A DNA stretch of 64,000 bases from a virus. Where the stretch lies: IMG/VR virus record IMGVR_UViG_3300033571_021402, positions 16,985 to 80,984 of that record; one strand, written 5' to 3'. Below, in pieces: positions 35,001 to 43,900 of the stretch (within the stretch, counting starts at the first letter, position 1; every line of letters begins with the position of its first letter). A program made the translations under genes and the position numbers. The notes under the pieces were generated by a model that was given only the letters and a program-made list of their open reading frames with translations, searched no databases and was not told the origin of the DNA.

Positions 35001-38000
35001 GCATCAGTCGCGCGTACCCTGACTCTTCTGTCAAAACCTTCGTGCATTCTGTACGCGGCCATCTGCGCTCTAACTATAAGTACCTCTTCTGGAACATTAG
35101 CAATCAGGTCTGCAACTTCCGGATGAATATCACCTCGAGAAATACTGCCGTCACCGCGTCCTCCGCCAAGCGCCTTTTTGATGTTCCTCGTGATGGATGA
35201 CATTCTTGATTCGCGCGACTGGGTCCTCTGCTGTCTTGTGGCAGGCCTGCCAAGAGCATCACTTTTTGTCTTTGCCATAATTGTCGCCGACGCTGCAGCT
35301 GCAGCAGCACCAGATGAAAGCCTTGATGAGCCATCTGGCAATTCATCAACACCTTCGCCGAATGAGCCCCCAGCGTCTATGACATCATCTAGCACTTCAG
35401 AAGTTGATTTAGCCGCCGACTCATCGTAGTCGCTCCGCGGGCCCGGGAATGTGTCCCCAGACGCGCGTCTCTTCGCAACATATCTGTCTGCAACAGCCTG
35501 TATCTTTTTCGAGTGGCTTTGCGCCCATATGGCATCAGTTTTATTCTTTGACAAGCTATCTGCCATACTGTCGACAACTTCAACAGCGTCTTTCTGGTAA
35601 GAAATTTCTGCCCGTATCGTGCCATCGGAATCCCGGCCAATAATTCTCAGCCTTCCAGGCGGTGCAACAAATTTCTGTTCGCCTTCTCCGCCTGTTGCCG
35701 GGAATAGGCCACGGTCACCCTCTCTCACCTGGACAACTACGCGTCGTGAAGTTCTGCCAGTTTTGGCGTCTCTCCTGCCACGTTCTGGCATGTCTGTCTT
35801 TTTGGTTCTGCTTGTTATCACGCGACCAGAAACAAACTTATCAACATCAACTTCCTTCCCGTCCATTTTGCCCTTTAGGGCCCCTGGTTCGAAGTCGATA
35901 ATCGCTTCTATTTCAAATGGGTCCGCGACAGACGTACCGTCGATTGCTTCCATCGTTGGTATTAAGAGTTTTTCGACCTGCTGAACAGCATCTGCTTCAT
36001 CGGAAGACATTGGGTCAACCTCTAGGCCAAGACGCTTGAGTCTTGCGTTTCTCTTGTTCATTGCACGCCCAGCCCTTGTCTGGTTGGCGGGGTCAAGAAG
36101 CATCCCAACGTCAGATTCCGCTACGTCACCGAGCTCTTTCATGGCTTTCTTTTGTTCTGGCGTAGCTTTTACACGTCTGCGCTCACGTGCTCCGTGGTCA
36201 GCAGCTTCTTTTGCGCTCTTGAACTTCTTGCTTGGCTTGGGTGGGGGGCTTATTGTGTCCTTTACCCTCTTATCAATATCTCTCTTAATTGCCGGAATAC
36301 TCCTGGTATCTCCAGCTTCTTTTAGATTCTTTGCATGTTGGTCTTTTACAACATCGATACGCTCTGCGAGGTCTCTTGCCTCAGGCGATGCTGGGTCCAT
36401 TGTTGAAAGGCGCACCTCATCGTCGGCAAGCTTGCGGATTACTTTTTTATCCGGCATACCCTTTACGCGCTCACGCAAGTCATCTAGGTCTGCGAGCCTT
36501 GCAATTTCTTCCATTTCTCCTGCATCCAAGAGACCCTCGCGCTCCCTGATGGCCCGTACTTTTTCCTCAAAACGCTTCTTTTCGCCACTAGCGCCAACGC
36601 CATACTTTTTTCTCCATAGCTTTGATGCTTCGTCATATCTTTTACTATGAAAATCGAACTCCCTCTGGGCATCCTTTATCGCTTCTGATTTAAGAAGTTC
36701 GAGCGCACTTCTATCATCGTCTGGTAGCGATGGGTCAATTTCCATTGCACTAAAACCATCAACTCTGCGCTTAGCATCATCGCGCTGAGAGGCAATTATC
36801 GCAGCCTCGCTAAACATTTCCTCTTCTGGAAGTTCGCTGAATGCTGTCTTGAATCGCTTTATTTCCTCGCGCAGCTCCGATGCAAGTCTTTCATCCCTAT
36901 CCGCAAGCGTCTCTTCAATAACGTCTTCGGGAATATCGTCCGGTACGGTAGTCGGGGTTGGGATGCGGAATACATCGTCCATTGACTCCATAGCCGAATC
37001 GTCGTCTGCAGAGGCCCTTTCACGCGCTGCGGTGGCAAAACTGAGATTGTCCATCCACTCGAGAGCAGCGTCTATGTCATCGCCATAGATGATTCCACGC
37101 TCACGCAGTGCCCACAATTCCGCTGCGGCCTCTAGGGCCCAAACCTCAGTGCCTTCGGCGTATACGTCACGCGGATATGAGCCCGCAAGTGGAGCTATAG
37201 CCTTGATTCTCTCCATTGCGTCATCAAGTGACTCTATGTTTATCGAGTCGGCAACGTCTGTCATTATTGCCATGATGTCATCGCCGTTTAGAGCATAAAT
37301 AGAGTCAACATTCCTTGAGCCGACTGCGACCCCATCGCGCATTATAGGAACAGATATGAAACCCTTTTCGTCTATTTCATTTTGAATCTTTTCGACAAAC
37401 AATTGAGCCTGTCTGTGGTGTGCCAACTCGTGGAGCATAATGTGCCCCGAAAAAGAGTAAACGCCATCGATTAGGCCTGCCATCCCGCGAGCCGCATAGT
37501 CGGCGTTAACCAAAAAGTCAGCCACTGCTAGGCGAGATTCAGCTTCGCTTCTTGCTCCAACTGCAGAAATCGCAAGACGTTCATCTGGCCTCATATCGGG
37601 GAGCATTGACTCCTGGTTTGCCAGAATCATCCCCATATTTATGTGTATGACGCTTCGCAGTTCCCCCGGAACCTTGCGCATAACTGGATTGCCATCGCGG
37701 TCAAGAACTGGTGTTCCGTCTGGATTTAGTCGTGGAACAAGTTCTGGTGCGGACCTATAAACACCTGTTCCAGCTTCATCTGGGGAGTTAAAGTCATATT
37801 CGATTCTGCCCAAAAATCTTGTGCTGGATGGGTCCTTCATGAACTGGTCAAGAAGTGTTTCGAATAATGCTTTCTCCGTATCTTGGTAGCGCTTCACGTC
37901 AGCATCAAGAAGTCGAGTTTGCTCTTCTTTAGACAAAGAAGGCCAGCCAGGTATTGATTCAAGACGTGCTTCAGTAAATCTTCTTACTTCCAAATCCGTC

Positions 38001-39238
38001 AAACGCCCAGCACCACCGCCAGATATGTTGACCAACTGCACATCCCAGCCCGCACGTCCGCCAGAATCTGAATGCATTTTCTGCAGAGCCTCTACGGCCT
38101 TGATATGCGCATCAGGGTCGGCCGGGTCTATTCCTAGCGAATCGTAAAGTCTGGCGACATTTGCTTTTTGTCTCGCGATATCATCCTGTCCACGAATTGC
38201 ACCATTCTTAAACATGCGCAAGTTTTCTGGAACTGGGATATCTCTCCACTCCGGAGCCTCAAACTGCTCCGGCCATAGCTCTTTGTAATAGGCGCATCTA
38301 CCAAGAAATGCCGGGTCTGCCACGCCTCGCGATGATTCGCTCCATTGGTCGTTGTATACGAAGTTGAGCAACGACCTAGCCGTATTTCTAAGCCCCTGGT
38401 ATTCGCCTTCTGCGGTCATCTGCGCTGCTTGGCGTGCAGCAAATCTTGCAAAACGTGATGCACTAAAGCCGAAACAGTTTGAACCAGTTGCATCGGTGAA
38501 CTGATTGGCGGCAGGAGTTCCAGGCGGGCATCTGAATTTGTTATTTTCGTCCCGCAGAACACCAAATGCTGCGGCAGCGCGTGCTAAAAGTGAGCCCCCC
38601 GGAACGCGCGAGGCCAAACTTCTGCCAGGGAGCATTTTTTGCTCAACACCATTGTTTTTATGCTTTTGCAGTGCGCGTTGTTTTTCTTCGTAGGTCATCC
38701 CTGCGGCAATGCCAAAGGGGTCCATGACCCTTTCTGATTCAGGTATTACTTCGTCTGTTTTGGGGTTGACTTTGTATTTGCTTATTTTGATTGATGGCTT
38801 TTTTCTATAGCGCTCTATCAGCTCATCGAATGTCTTTGTTTGGTTTGGGGATGGAGAAATCCACCCAACATTTGGGCCAGTCCCCATGCCTTCACGTGAC
38901 TGGAACGATGGGCTAATTACGAGTTTGTCGCCCGGCTCCCATTTCTTTGATGATTCCCACCTATACCCGAGGTTGTTTGACTCTACGCCAGGCTGCTTAT
39001 CGCCGCTGAAGTCTCTTTTCTTATTGTCTGTGTCCGTGTAGGCCTTTACGCGAATTCCAAAGTTTGAGGTAATCGCTTTTACGGCAAGCTCAGGCTCAAG
39101 CCTTCCAGTTGATACAGATGAGTTTATTGCACGCCTGAATCTAATTGCTTTTTCGTTGAATCCACCACAGCATGAAGTTGGGACTATAAGCCGGGCAGAA
39201 ACTATGACTCTTTCGCGTGTAGCAGGGGTATCCGCCAC
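32033..39238 (-). CDS. giant polyprotein, 2401 aa
   Basis: One frame of 7.2 kb. The N-terminal 250 residues include TSCCGG and RCPPGTPAANQFTD, shared with the 677-aa protein. Then come a metalloprotease-like region (HELAHH, 603), long charged coiled coil (750-1080), and a degenerate ART-like region ending near 1200. After five LSSG/LASG sites (L1307, 1418, 1457, 2028, 2043) follow a ParB-like segment (1461-2031) and a C-terminal 355-residue domain with PFEAQILGG, somewhat like DUF3626 ends. Predicted fragments are about 1310, 111, 39, 571, 15 and 355 residues. Probably cut and packaged; inferred. Confidence 0.88.
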   Translation of the reverse strand: MADTPATRERVIVSARLIVPTSCCGGFNEKAIRFRRAINSSVSTGRLEPELAVKAITSNFGIRVKAYTDTDNKKRDFSGDKQPGVESNNLGYRWESSKKWEPGDKLVISPSFQSREGMGTGPNVGWISPSPNQTKTFDELIERYRKKPSIKISKYKVNPKTDEVIPESERVMDPFGIAAGMTYEEKQRALQKHKNNGVEQKMLPGRSLASRVPGGSLLARAAAAFGVLRDENNKFRCPPGTPAANQFTDATGSNCFGFSASRFARFAARQAAQMTAEGEYQGLRNTARSLLNFVYNDQWSESSRGVADPAFLGRCAYYKELWPEQFEAPEWRDIPVPENLRMFKNGAIRGQDDIARQKANVARLYDSLGIDPADPDAHIKAVEALQKMHSDSGGRAGWDVQLVNISGGGAGRLTDLEVRRFTEARLESIPGWPSLSKEEQTRLLDADVKRYQDTEKALFETLLDQFMKDPSSTRFLGRIEYDFNSPDEAGTGVYRSAPELVPRLNPDGTPVLDRDGNPVMRKVPGELRSVIHINMGMILANQESMLPDMRPDERLAISAVGARSEAESRLAVADFLVNADYAARGMAGLIDGVYSFSGHIMLHELAHHRQAQLFVEKIQNEIDEKGFISVPIMRDGVAVGSRNVDSIYALNGDDIMAIMTDVADSINIESLDDAMERIKAIAPLAGSYPRDVYAEGTEVWALEAAAELWALRERGIIYGDDIDAALEWMDNLSFATAARERASADDDSAMESMDDVFRIPTPTTVPDDIPEDVIEETLADRDERLASELREEIKRFKTAFSELPEEEMFSEAAIIASQRDDAKRRVDGFSAMEIDPSLPDDDRSALELLKSEAIKDAQREFDFHSKRYDEASKLWRKKYGVGASGEKKRFEEKVRAIREREGLLDAGEMEEIARLADLDDLRERVKGMPDKKVIRKLADDEVRLSTMDPASPEARDLAERIDVVKDQHAKNLKEAGDTRSIPAIKRDIDKRVKDTISPPPKPSKKFKSAKEAADHGARERRRVKATPEQKKAMKELGDVAESDVGMLLDPANQTRAGRAMNKRNARLKRLGLEVDPMSSDEADAVQQVEKLLIPTMEAIDGTSVADPFEIEAIIDFEPGALKGKMDGKEVDVDKFVSGRVITSRTKKTDMPERGRRDAKTGRTSRRVVVQVREGDRGLFPATGGEGEQKFVAPPGRLRIIGRDSDGTIRAEISYQKDAVEVVDSMADSLSKNKTDAIWAQSHSKKIQAVADRYVAKRRASGDTFPGPRSDYDESAAKSTSEVLDDVIDAGGSFGEGVDELPDGSSRLSSGAAAAAASATIMAKTKSDALGRPATRQQRTQSRESRMSSITRNIKKALGGGRGDGSISRGDIHPEVADLIANVPEEVLIVRAQMAAYRMHEGFDRRVRVRATDADIERLASGGSIRSPFSSPSDEASRASRRAERLAGMPAEQRSSRLSSGRTIDSSENLAERRRQEKEVAKRALSVFDDIINSGQNVNDMSDAELSRRFGGSVKRSGRKSISEKDSNLYEVDDVSTAVALMMLGHHVEVKDQDVRLTEQAQKAFEKQVKEVAKKHIEDGHPRWKAFQDEYAKLNPDADLDNPKTRKDMEDEYVGNYQADLCSLYNPENNLMCSGHIGIDRAKMPQTNGRSSGQNTKAIMALKAGIAAGKWEPSKDGVKRNRELEIEFADELDAKIAKINKKRAELDEPEDPVSDEEIPGILYEIIAEKHSLRNEFGGTTAREHKAASFDNLSDAAKQWLYENTNWNDTEVNLETPFIDWLNGIITVEDPENGPAVRLRTVDPSEYAPSQQQLVASKVDGTAQTIQEKAIEVAERIRKESPGLSDSEFREKYLEEMGKEWFMQPILTTKDNYILDGHHRWAGIVVGNRSLPKELQIPLSANEVQTDIVEGLTLGKVFQDAFGIKEARLGAELQWEGRQEDISPITQEEFDAISVDLSENAPRLIDEKYAEGDYIQLGSVGLKNNANYAEALENRRRLADTRRPSAAAIERERQLDEIIRAADIERSSRLSSGRENVGRMAKLRLSSGRSANNANQGEDIESGKTVGLSSENYAREYYSRIGIPDSVPTDSLPVSGYLVHKSHIDAKRQQIMNSRNGNLRPDAVYEIGDEDVVGDGLTAFGDIEIVLRPSVSERTAYGRGNSISSAHRPVKLNSRNREDVADAILNPDGINGNQQAQEAFLHMLSSSINNDFSNVNASRGSKGAMPNSFDRNLPDGSSREPFEAQILGGFDVNEIEQINIPFKRLEAAGEKEDISDAVNERSIADRLRAAGFTPEEIQYFYSIGGGKNINTQSMAMLRQYRAAQKIKTDMAGKGLNNIKFAHPTGFNIEDPRSHSKAAKGGESVESVLIKAIGNEITEAAKDMMKEMKNSRRPQITSTSGGML
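33146..34858 (-). other. polyprotein 2401: ParB/Srx-like segment (1461-2031)
   Basis: Between LSSG at 1457 and 2028. The core reads QPILTTKDNYILDGHHRWAG (His1876, His1877, Arg1878). It matches the catalytic box (D/N-G-x-H-R) of ParB-N nucleases and related ATP/CTP-binding folds. The N-terminal part has a GHIGIDRAKMPQ stretch after CSLYNPENNLMC. Similar ParB-like domains occur in phage head polyproteins. Confidence 0.65.
35578..36000 (-). other. polyprotein 2401: degenerate ADP-ribosyltransferase-like region (about 1080-1220)
   Basis: SRRVVVQVREGDRGLF, then GEGEQKFVAPPG, resembles the last two strands of the two clear ARTs in the 3061-codon protein. At the place of the E-x-E pair it has E-Q-K (Glu1187, Lys1189), so the second glutamate is lost. 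An inactive or altered ART fold is the best guess, at low confidence. Confidence 0.35.
36983..38488 (-). other. polyprotein 2401: metalloprotease region (about 251-752)
   Basis: HELAHH (His603, Glu604, His607) marks a gluzincin-type zinc site, in the sequence SGHIMLHELAHHRQAQLF. A later ALEAAAELWALRERG helix (near 685) offers a glutamate as third ligand. The preceding strand-rich part with VIHINMGMIL is like the upper lobe of phage-associated zincins. Boundaries are approximate, as no LSSG site frames it. Confidence 0.6.
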
Positions 39239-39252
39239 CTGGCGCCCCCTTT

Positions 39253-40836
39253 TCAGTCGTCGTTCAGGGTGTCTTCGAGCAACTGGAACTCAACAAGCGA
39301 TGCCATAAAGTCTGCGTCGCTAACATCGCCGGCTTTCTCTTCGCTGCCAGCTATCCAGTTTGCGGGGATAAGGCTTTCAAGCTTGAGCGCTCTTGCGCGC
39401 TTCATGATGTGCTTCTTGGTAGCTTCTTTATCCTTGGCGCGCCCAAAAGCTTGAATTGCATTACGCAAGTCATTCTCGGAAACTATTGGGTATGAGCCGT
39501 CAGCCATGGCCATGCCCTCTTTTGCGAGGTCCATTCTGCGCTCTTCAGAGAAAGCACGCTTTAATGCAATCTCGGCAGCCTCTGCCTCGATTTGCTCAAC
39601 CTCATCAGCTTCGTACTTGTCGTAGCCGAGGACTTCTCCGTCAAGAGCAACAAACACGTCATATGATTTGCCGTCAAAGCCTTCAATTTCTACCGCATAT
39701 GCATCAAAGCCCTCGAAAACATCTGGCTCTACTGCAATAACAGTTCCATCTATTGACTTAACAGCAATTTCTGCTGCCTCAGTGAAGTCAATTAGCTTGT
39801 AGCTCACCGAGTCGGACTTCTGCTCGAAGCTGGAAGAATCAAGCTTGTGGAATCCGAGTATTTCTGCAGACTGGCCGTCGATGAATACCTCATTGATTGA
39901 GCCGTCTTTGACTTGAACGTCAACGACGAACATGTCGGCGTCAGACGAGTATCCGGAATCCACGACCACACCGCTGAACATTTTTTCGGCAAGACCCTCA
40001 ACGTGGAGGATTCCTGGCATACCTTTTTCTGCGACGCACCCACCCGGACAGTCATCGCACACCTGGGAAGAGCCGCCGTACGCCTTGCGCTCTATGGCGC
40101 AGACATAACCAGCTGCTCCAACATCTGAAACCTTTAGGCCCATGGACTTGATTCGCGCTCTGCGAATCTCCTCCCATTCAGAGTCCTGTGGTGAGAATGA
40201 CTTTGTACCCATCTCTGAATACTCCTCTTCATCCTCCTCTTCGTCCTCCTCCATTTCGGGCTCTTCATCCATGCCCTCTTCGTCTTCAAGCGAAGCCTTT
40301 GCGCCCTTCATGCGCGCAATGCGCTGCATTCGTGCACCGCGGCCGCCATTGGAAGCCATCATCTTCTCTTCATCGGATTCCATGTCCTCTTCGTCTTCTG
40401 GCATATCCTCGTCAAGCTCGTCCTCATCAAGCTCGTCCTCTTCTGCCATCATCTCTTCCGACTCGTCATCCATCATTTCGGCCATTCCGGCCTTTTTTTC
40501 TGGCATGTAAGCAGCCATCTCTTCATCTGAGATTTCTGGCTCTTCTGACTCGTCTGTCATGTCAAGAAGTGCATGCCCCGGCTTTTTTTTGTTCATCTTT
40601 TTTGTTGCAGAACCAGCAGCTGTTGGGTTCATTGCGTCCTCTGCATCGACGTTCTCGTCTTCCACTTCCTCGTCCATCGCTGGGACCATTTTCATTTCGA
40701 CCGGCATAGCTCCGCATTTGGCGCAAATTTCAGCACCTTTAACAAAGCCGCACTCAGATGCTGCAGCGCCCTTGGCACACTTCAGGACGTTGCCGTCGCT
40801 GTCAATGCTTACAGTAGCTTTCTCGTCGTATTTCAT
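39253..40836 (-). CDS. acidic scaffold-like protein with PepSY-like domains, 527 aa
   Basis: The N-terminus has a C-x2-C zinc element (ICAKCGAMP). Residues 50-200 are extremely rich in Asp, Glu and Met, as in scaffolds. Two PepSY-like repeats follow (about 285-345 and 350-415). The C-terminal motif NDLRNAIQAFGRAKDKE, with HIMKRARALKLESLIP, is frequent at the end of actinophage scaffold or prohead-protease proteins. It lies between protease and capsid in the usual position of a scaffold. It probably forms the procapsid core and is removed later. A CVCAxCDDCPGGC-like cluster is also present. Confidence 0.75.
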   Translation of the reverse strand: MKYDEKATVSIDSDGNVLKCAKGAAASECGFVKGAEICAKCGAMPVEMKMVPAMDEEVEDENVDAEDAMNPTAAGSATKKMNKKKPGHALLDMTDESEEPEISDEEMAAYMPEKKAGMAEMMDDESEEMMAEEDELDEDELDEDMPEDEEDMESDEEKMMASNGGRGARMQRIARMKGAKASLEDEEGMDEEPEMEEDEEEDEEEYSEMGTKSFSPQDSEWEEIRRARIKSMGLKVSDVGAAGYVCAIERKAYGGSSQVCDDCPGGCVAEKGMPGILHVEGLAEKMFSGVVVDSGYSSDADMFVVDVQVKDGSINEVFIDGQSAEILGFHKLDSSSFEQKSDSVSYKLIDFTEAAEIAVKSIDGTVIAVEPDVFEGFDAYAVEIEGFDGKSYDVFVALDGEVLGYDKYEADEVEQIEAEAAEIALKRAFSEERRMDLAKEGMAMADGSYPIVSENDLRNAIQAFGRAKDKEATKKHIMKRARALKLESLIPANWIAGSEEKAGDVSDADFMASLVEFQLLEDTLNDD

Positions 40837-40896
40837 ACAACTCCCGTTAGTGCAGGGAAATGACCTGATGGACCATTAACCATTAAATGTCTTTAA

Positions 40897-40926
40897 ATTA
40901 TAACCTATCACGCTATACATGCGTGA
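40897..40926 (-). promoter_or_regulatory. late promoter: perfect TATAAT with dyad at the -35 position
   Basis: On the minus strand a perfect TATAAT (40897-40902) stands 61 bases before the scaffold gene. No good -35 is present. In its place lies a dyad TCACGC-N7-GCGTGA (40908-40926). This is the arrangement of an activator-dependent promoter. It may drive scaffold, the 2401-codon polyprotein and the coupled genes after it. Confidence 0.6.
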
Positions 40927-40963
40927 ATTAGCAACACCAGTTAGTTCTGTTCAATTTTTATTG

Positions 40964-43900
40964 CTACTTTTTGCCAGAGGTTCTCTTCTTGCCTGAGAGT
41001 GTTTCCCCAGACTCGATTCTTTCCCTAGCTGTCCTCAACTGCTCGTCGCTAAATATGTCGTCGATGGTGTAGCTGGTGCCGAATATTTCATTAAACCTGT
41101 CAACCATTGATTGCATTTCTGCGCCAGAGAATCGCGGCTCATTTCCCTTTTTGGGAGACCATGGGGAGCCTTTCGCCGTGGCAGCAGCGCTCAGTGTCAC
41201 GCCCATGTCCGTTGCCCCAGTGATTCTGTTCCGATTATCTCTGTTATTAAGTCTTGAATCAGGGAAACTCTTGTCAATGAACTCGTTTAATGCTTCATAG
41301 ACAACATATTTTGAGTTTTTAAGTTCTGAATCAAAACGCTCGCCGGTATCTCCGTCTTTCCAGACTGACGAGGCGTCGGGCAGAACGCCGGTCCTAATCA
41401 TCTGCGCAACGGTTGCAGTTGGAATTCCGTTCTTTGACCATTCATTGTTAATTCCGACATCGTCGGTACCAAATGCGGCAGAAAGTCTTTCTTGCAATCC
41501 CTTTTTCCACTCCGCCCTGTCTATGCCGAGATAGTCAAGTAATGGCTCGATTTCAAAGTCTTCTCGTGAAGTCTTGTCTGCGATTATTGCCTCGCCAGCG
41601 CGCGCAACCTGCTCATCAGATGGGTTCAGAAGGTCGAATGATTCGCCGTATAGGTCAACTTCAGCCTCGGAATCACCCTTTGTTGCGCTGTCTGGGGCAA
41701 ATCGTCCAGTTGCACGGAATTTAGAAACCTCGCTGACCTCACCTAGCTGAGCGTACTCATCCGGCGTCATTGACTCGTTCTCTTCCGTGTCAAACCAATG
41801 CGGGAAAGCGTCTTTACCGAATGTCTCGATAATGAATCTGTCTCGCATATTTGCGCGTCCAGCATTCTCTCTTGCTAGGTCAACATATGGGATATTTTCC
41901 GTCGTGTCGCCATCTGGGGATGGGATAATTCTCTTTGCCTCGTCAGCCGTTACGGGGGCAAAATATCTCCATGCTGCAAGGTCTGGCTGTTTGCCGAGCT
42001 CGGCAACTAACAAACGAACTGCATCATGGTTGATACCGGCGTCTGGCTCCTTGATTTTTGCTGTGTCGGCAGGGCTCAGTCCGAGCATTTTAGCCAACTC
42101 TTCACGTGTTGCTGGCCTTGATTGCGTCCAGCGAATCGTGGTGCCGCCTTCAGTATTTTCCCGTGAGGTGAACTCCGTTGGTATCCGTATTGTTTCGGCG
42201 AGCTTGTCTACCGAAAGCATCCACGTCTCAGCAGAAGGATTCTCGTTTCTGGAGTTGTCGCCAACTCTTCCAACTCTGACGCGGTTCTGCTTCATCTGCA
42301 TTGCCTTGCCAACATCCCTCATTGCCCCGCGCGTTCTTTGCTGGCGCTCATTTACTGAAAGGTCGTCAACATCGACATCGATGGCAATGCCACGCTTGCG
42401 GACGCCATCCCATGCCTGCATTGCGTACTGTAGAGCCTCGCGATTTCGTGGAGTATCTGGGTTGCCATCTATGCGTATGCCGGCAAGCTGCTGGGCGCTA
42501 AGTGTGCCTGGATAAATGCTGCTTCCTGCGACGCGGCGGCTTCTGCGGCCAGGACGAGTGCCTGTCGCGCCGCTAGATAGGCGCATAGCTGTTCCATCGG
42601 CATTATCACCGTAATCCGCTTCCCCGTCTCCATCTATGTCATTGTCACGAATAGAGCCATCGATATCGTCATCTGTATCGATGTCGTCAGGTTCATAATC
42701 TTCTTTGTCTATGCCAATTTCGTTACCGTTTTCAGACCCAGGACCATCAGTAATCATGTCGTCCGTGATGACAATAGGGCTATCGTCTTTTTCTTCCTTC
42801 TTATTCCCACGAGGTGGAAGGTTTTCAAAGTCAATATCCTCGAGGCGCGTTTCATTTAGTTGTTTATAGAATGCTGGCAGAGGTATCCCGCCATCATCGC
42901 TGAAAGCGCCTTTGTCAAGCTCCTGTGGGATGTGCCCATCTTTCACTGCCTGCGTCATTGCTGCGCGAATGTCTTTGGTCTTTTCATCATGCAAGTAGAA
43001 TGCAAACGCTTTTGCGCCGGGGTCAATCATTTCCTTGGCGCGCGACATCGCTACGTGAACAAGGTTCGCTTCTTCCATGTAGCCGATAGATGCTTGACCA
43101 GGCTGTAGGGATTGGGCGATTGACTCCGCAGGGTCGCTCAGGTCTTCTGCTATTGCAACAAATCTCGACTCGCGACCCTTTGACAGCTGCATTGTTGTTA
43201 TTTCAACATCTCCGCCAGCATGTCTTGCCTCATCGCGTAGCGCTTGACCAATTCTATTTAGAATGTCGGCGCTTTCTTCTAGCGTTGCCCCCTCGATAAC
43301 AAAACCATCATAAGCGCGTCGCTTTGCGTTTCCTTTCATGCCCTTTTCGGCTCCAGCCTGCGGTTTTACTTTATCCTGAAGCCCGAGGCGCTTGATGATT
43401 TTTTCTAGGTCTCTTCTATAGCGTCCATTGCCGCCCTTGCGGTTTCCTGGAGGCTGGTTTGGAGACTGTGAGCCATCTGGATTATCGATTGGACGCCCAG
43501 TATCAGCGCCATCTCCAGTTATCAGAATACGCCCAGTTGGCTTTCCTGGTTTTTTATTATCTCCGCCATCGATTTCAAGCTGTGCATACACTGCTTGGCG
43601 ACCATCATTTGCAAATTTCGGCTGCGGTATTATTATTATTTGAGCCCTTTGGCTATCGATTGCCTGAACTGCCTCTGCAGCAGTTTTGCCGCGGGATATC
43701 CGAAGAACCTCTTCCCGTCCCGCAGTAAACGCATCTAGCTCAAGGGTCTTTCTTTCCGGGAGAAGACTTGGCGGTATAACCTTGACAATCTCTTTTCCTT
43801 TGTCGTTGGTCTCTCTTATCTGGCGCCCTTCAAGGAGGGTCAGCATGCCCATCGTTCCAAGTGGAGGGGCAGTTTTGTCGCCCTTGGGAGGCTCCATAAT

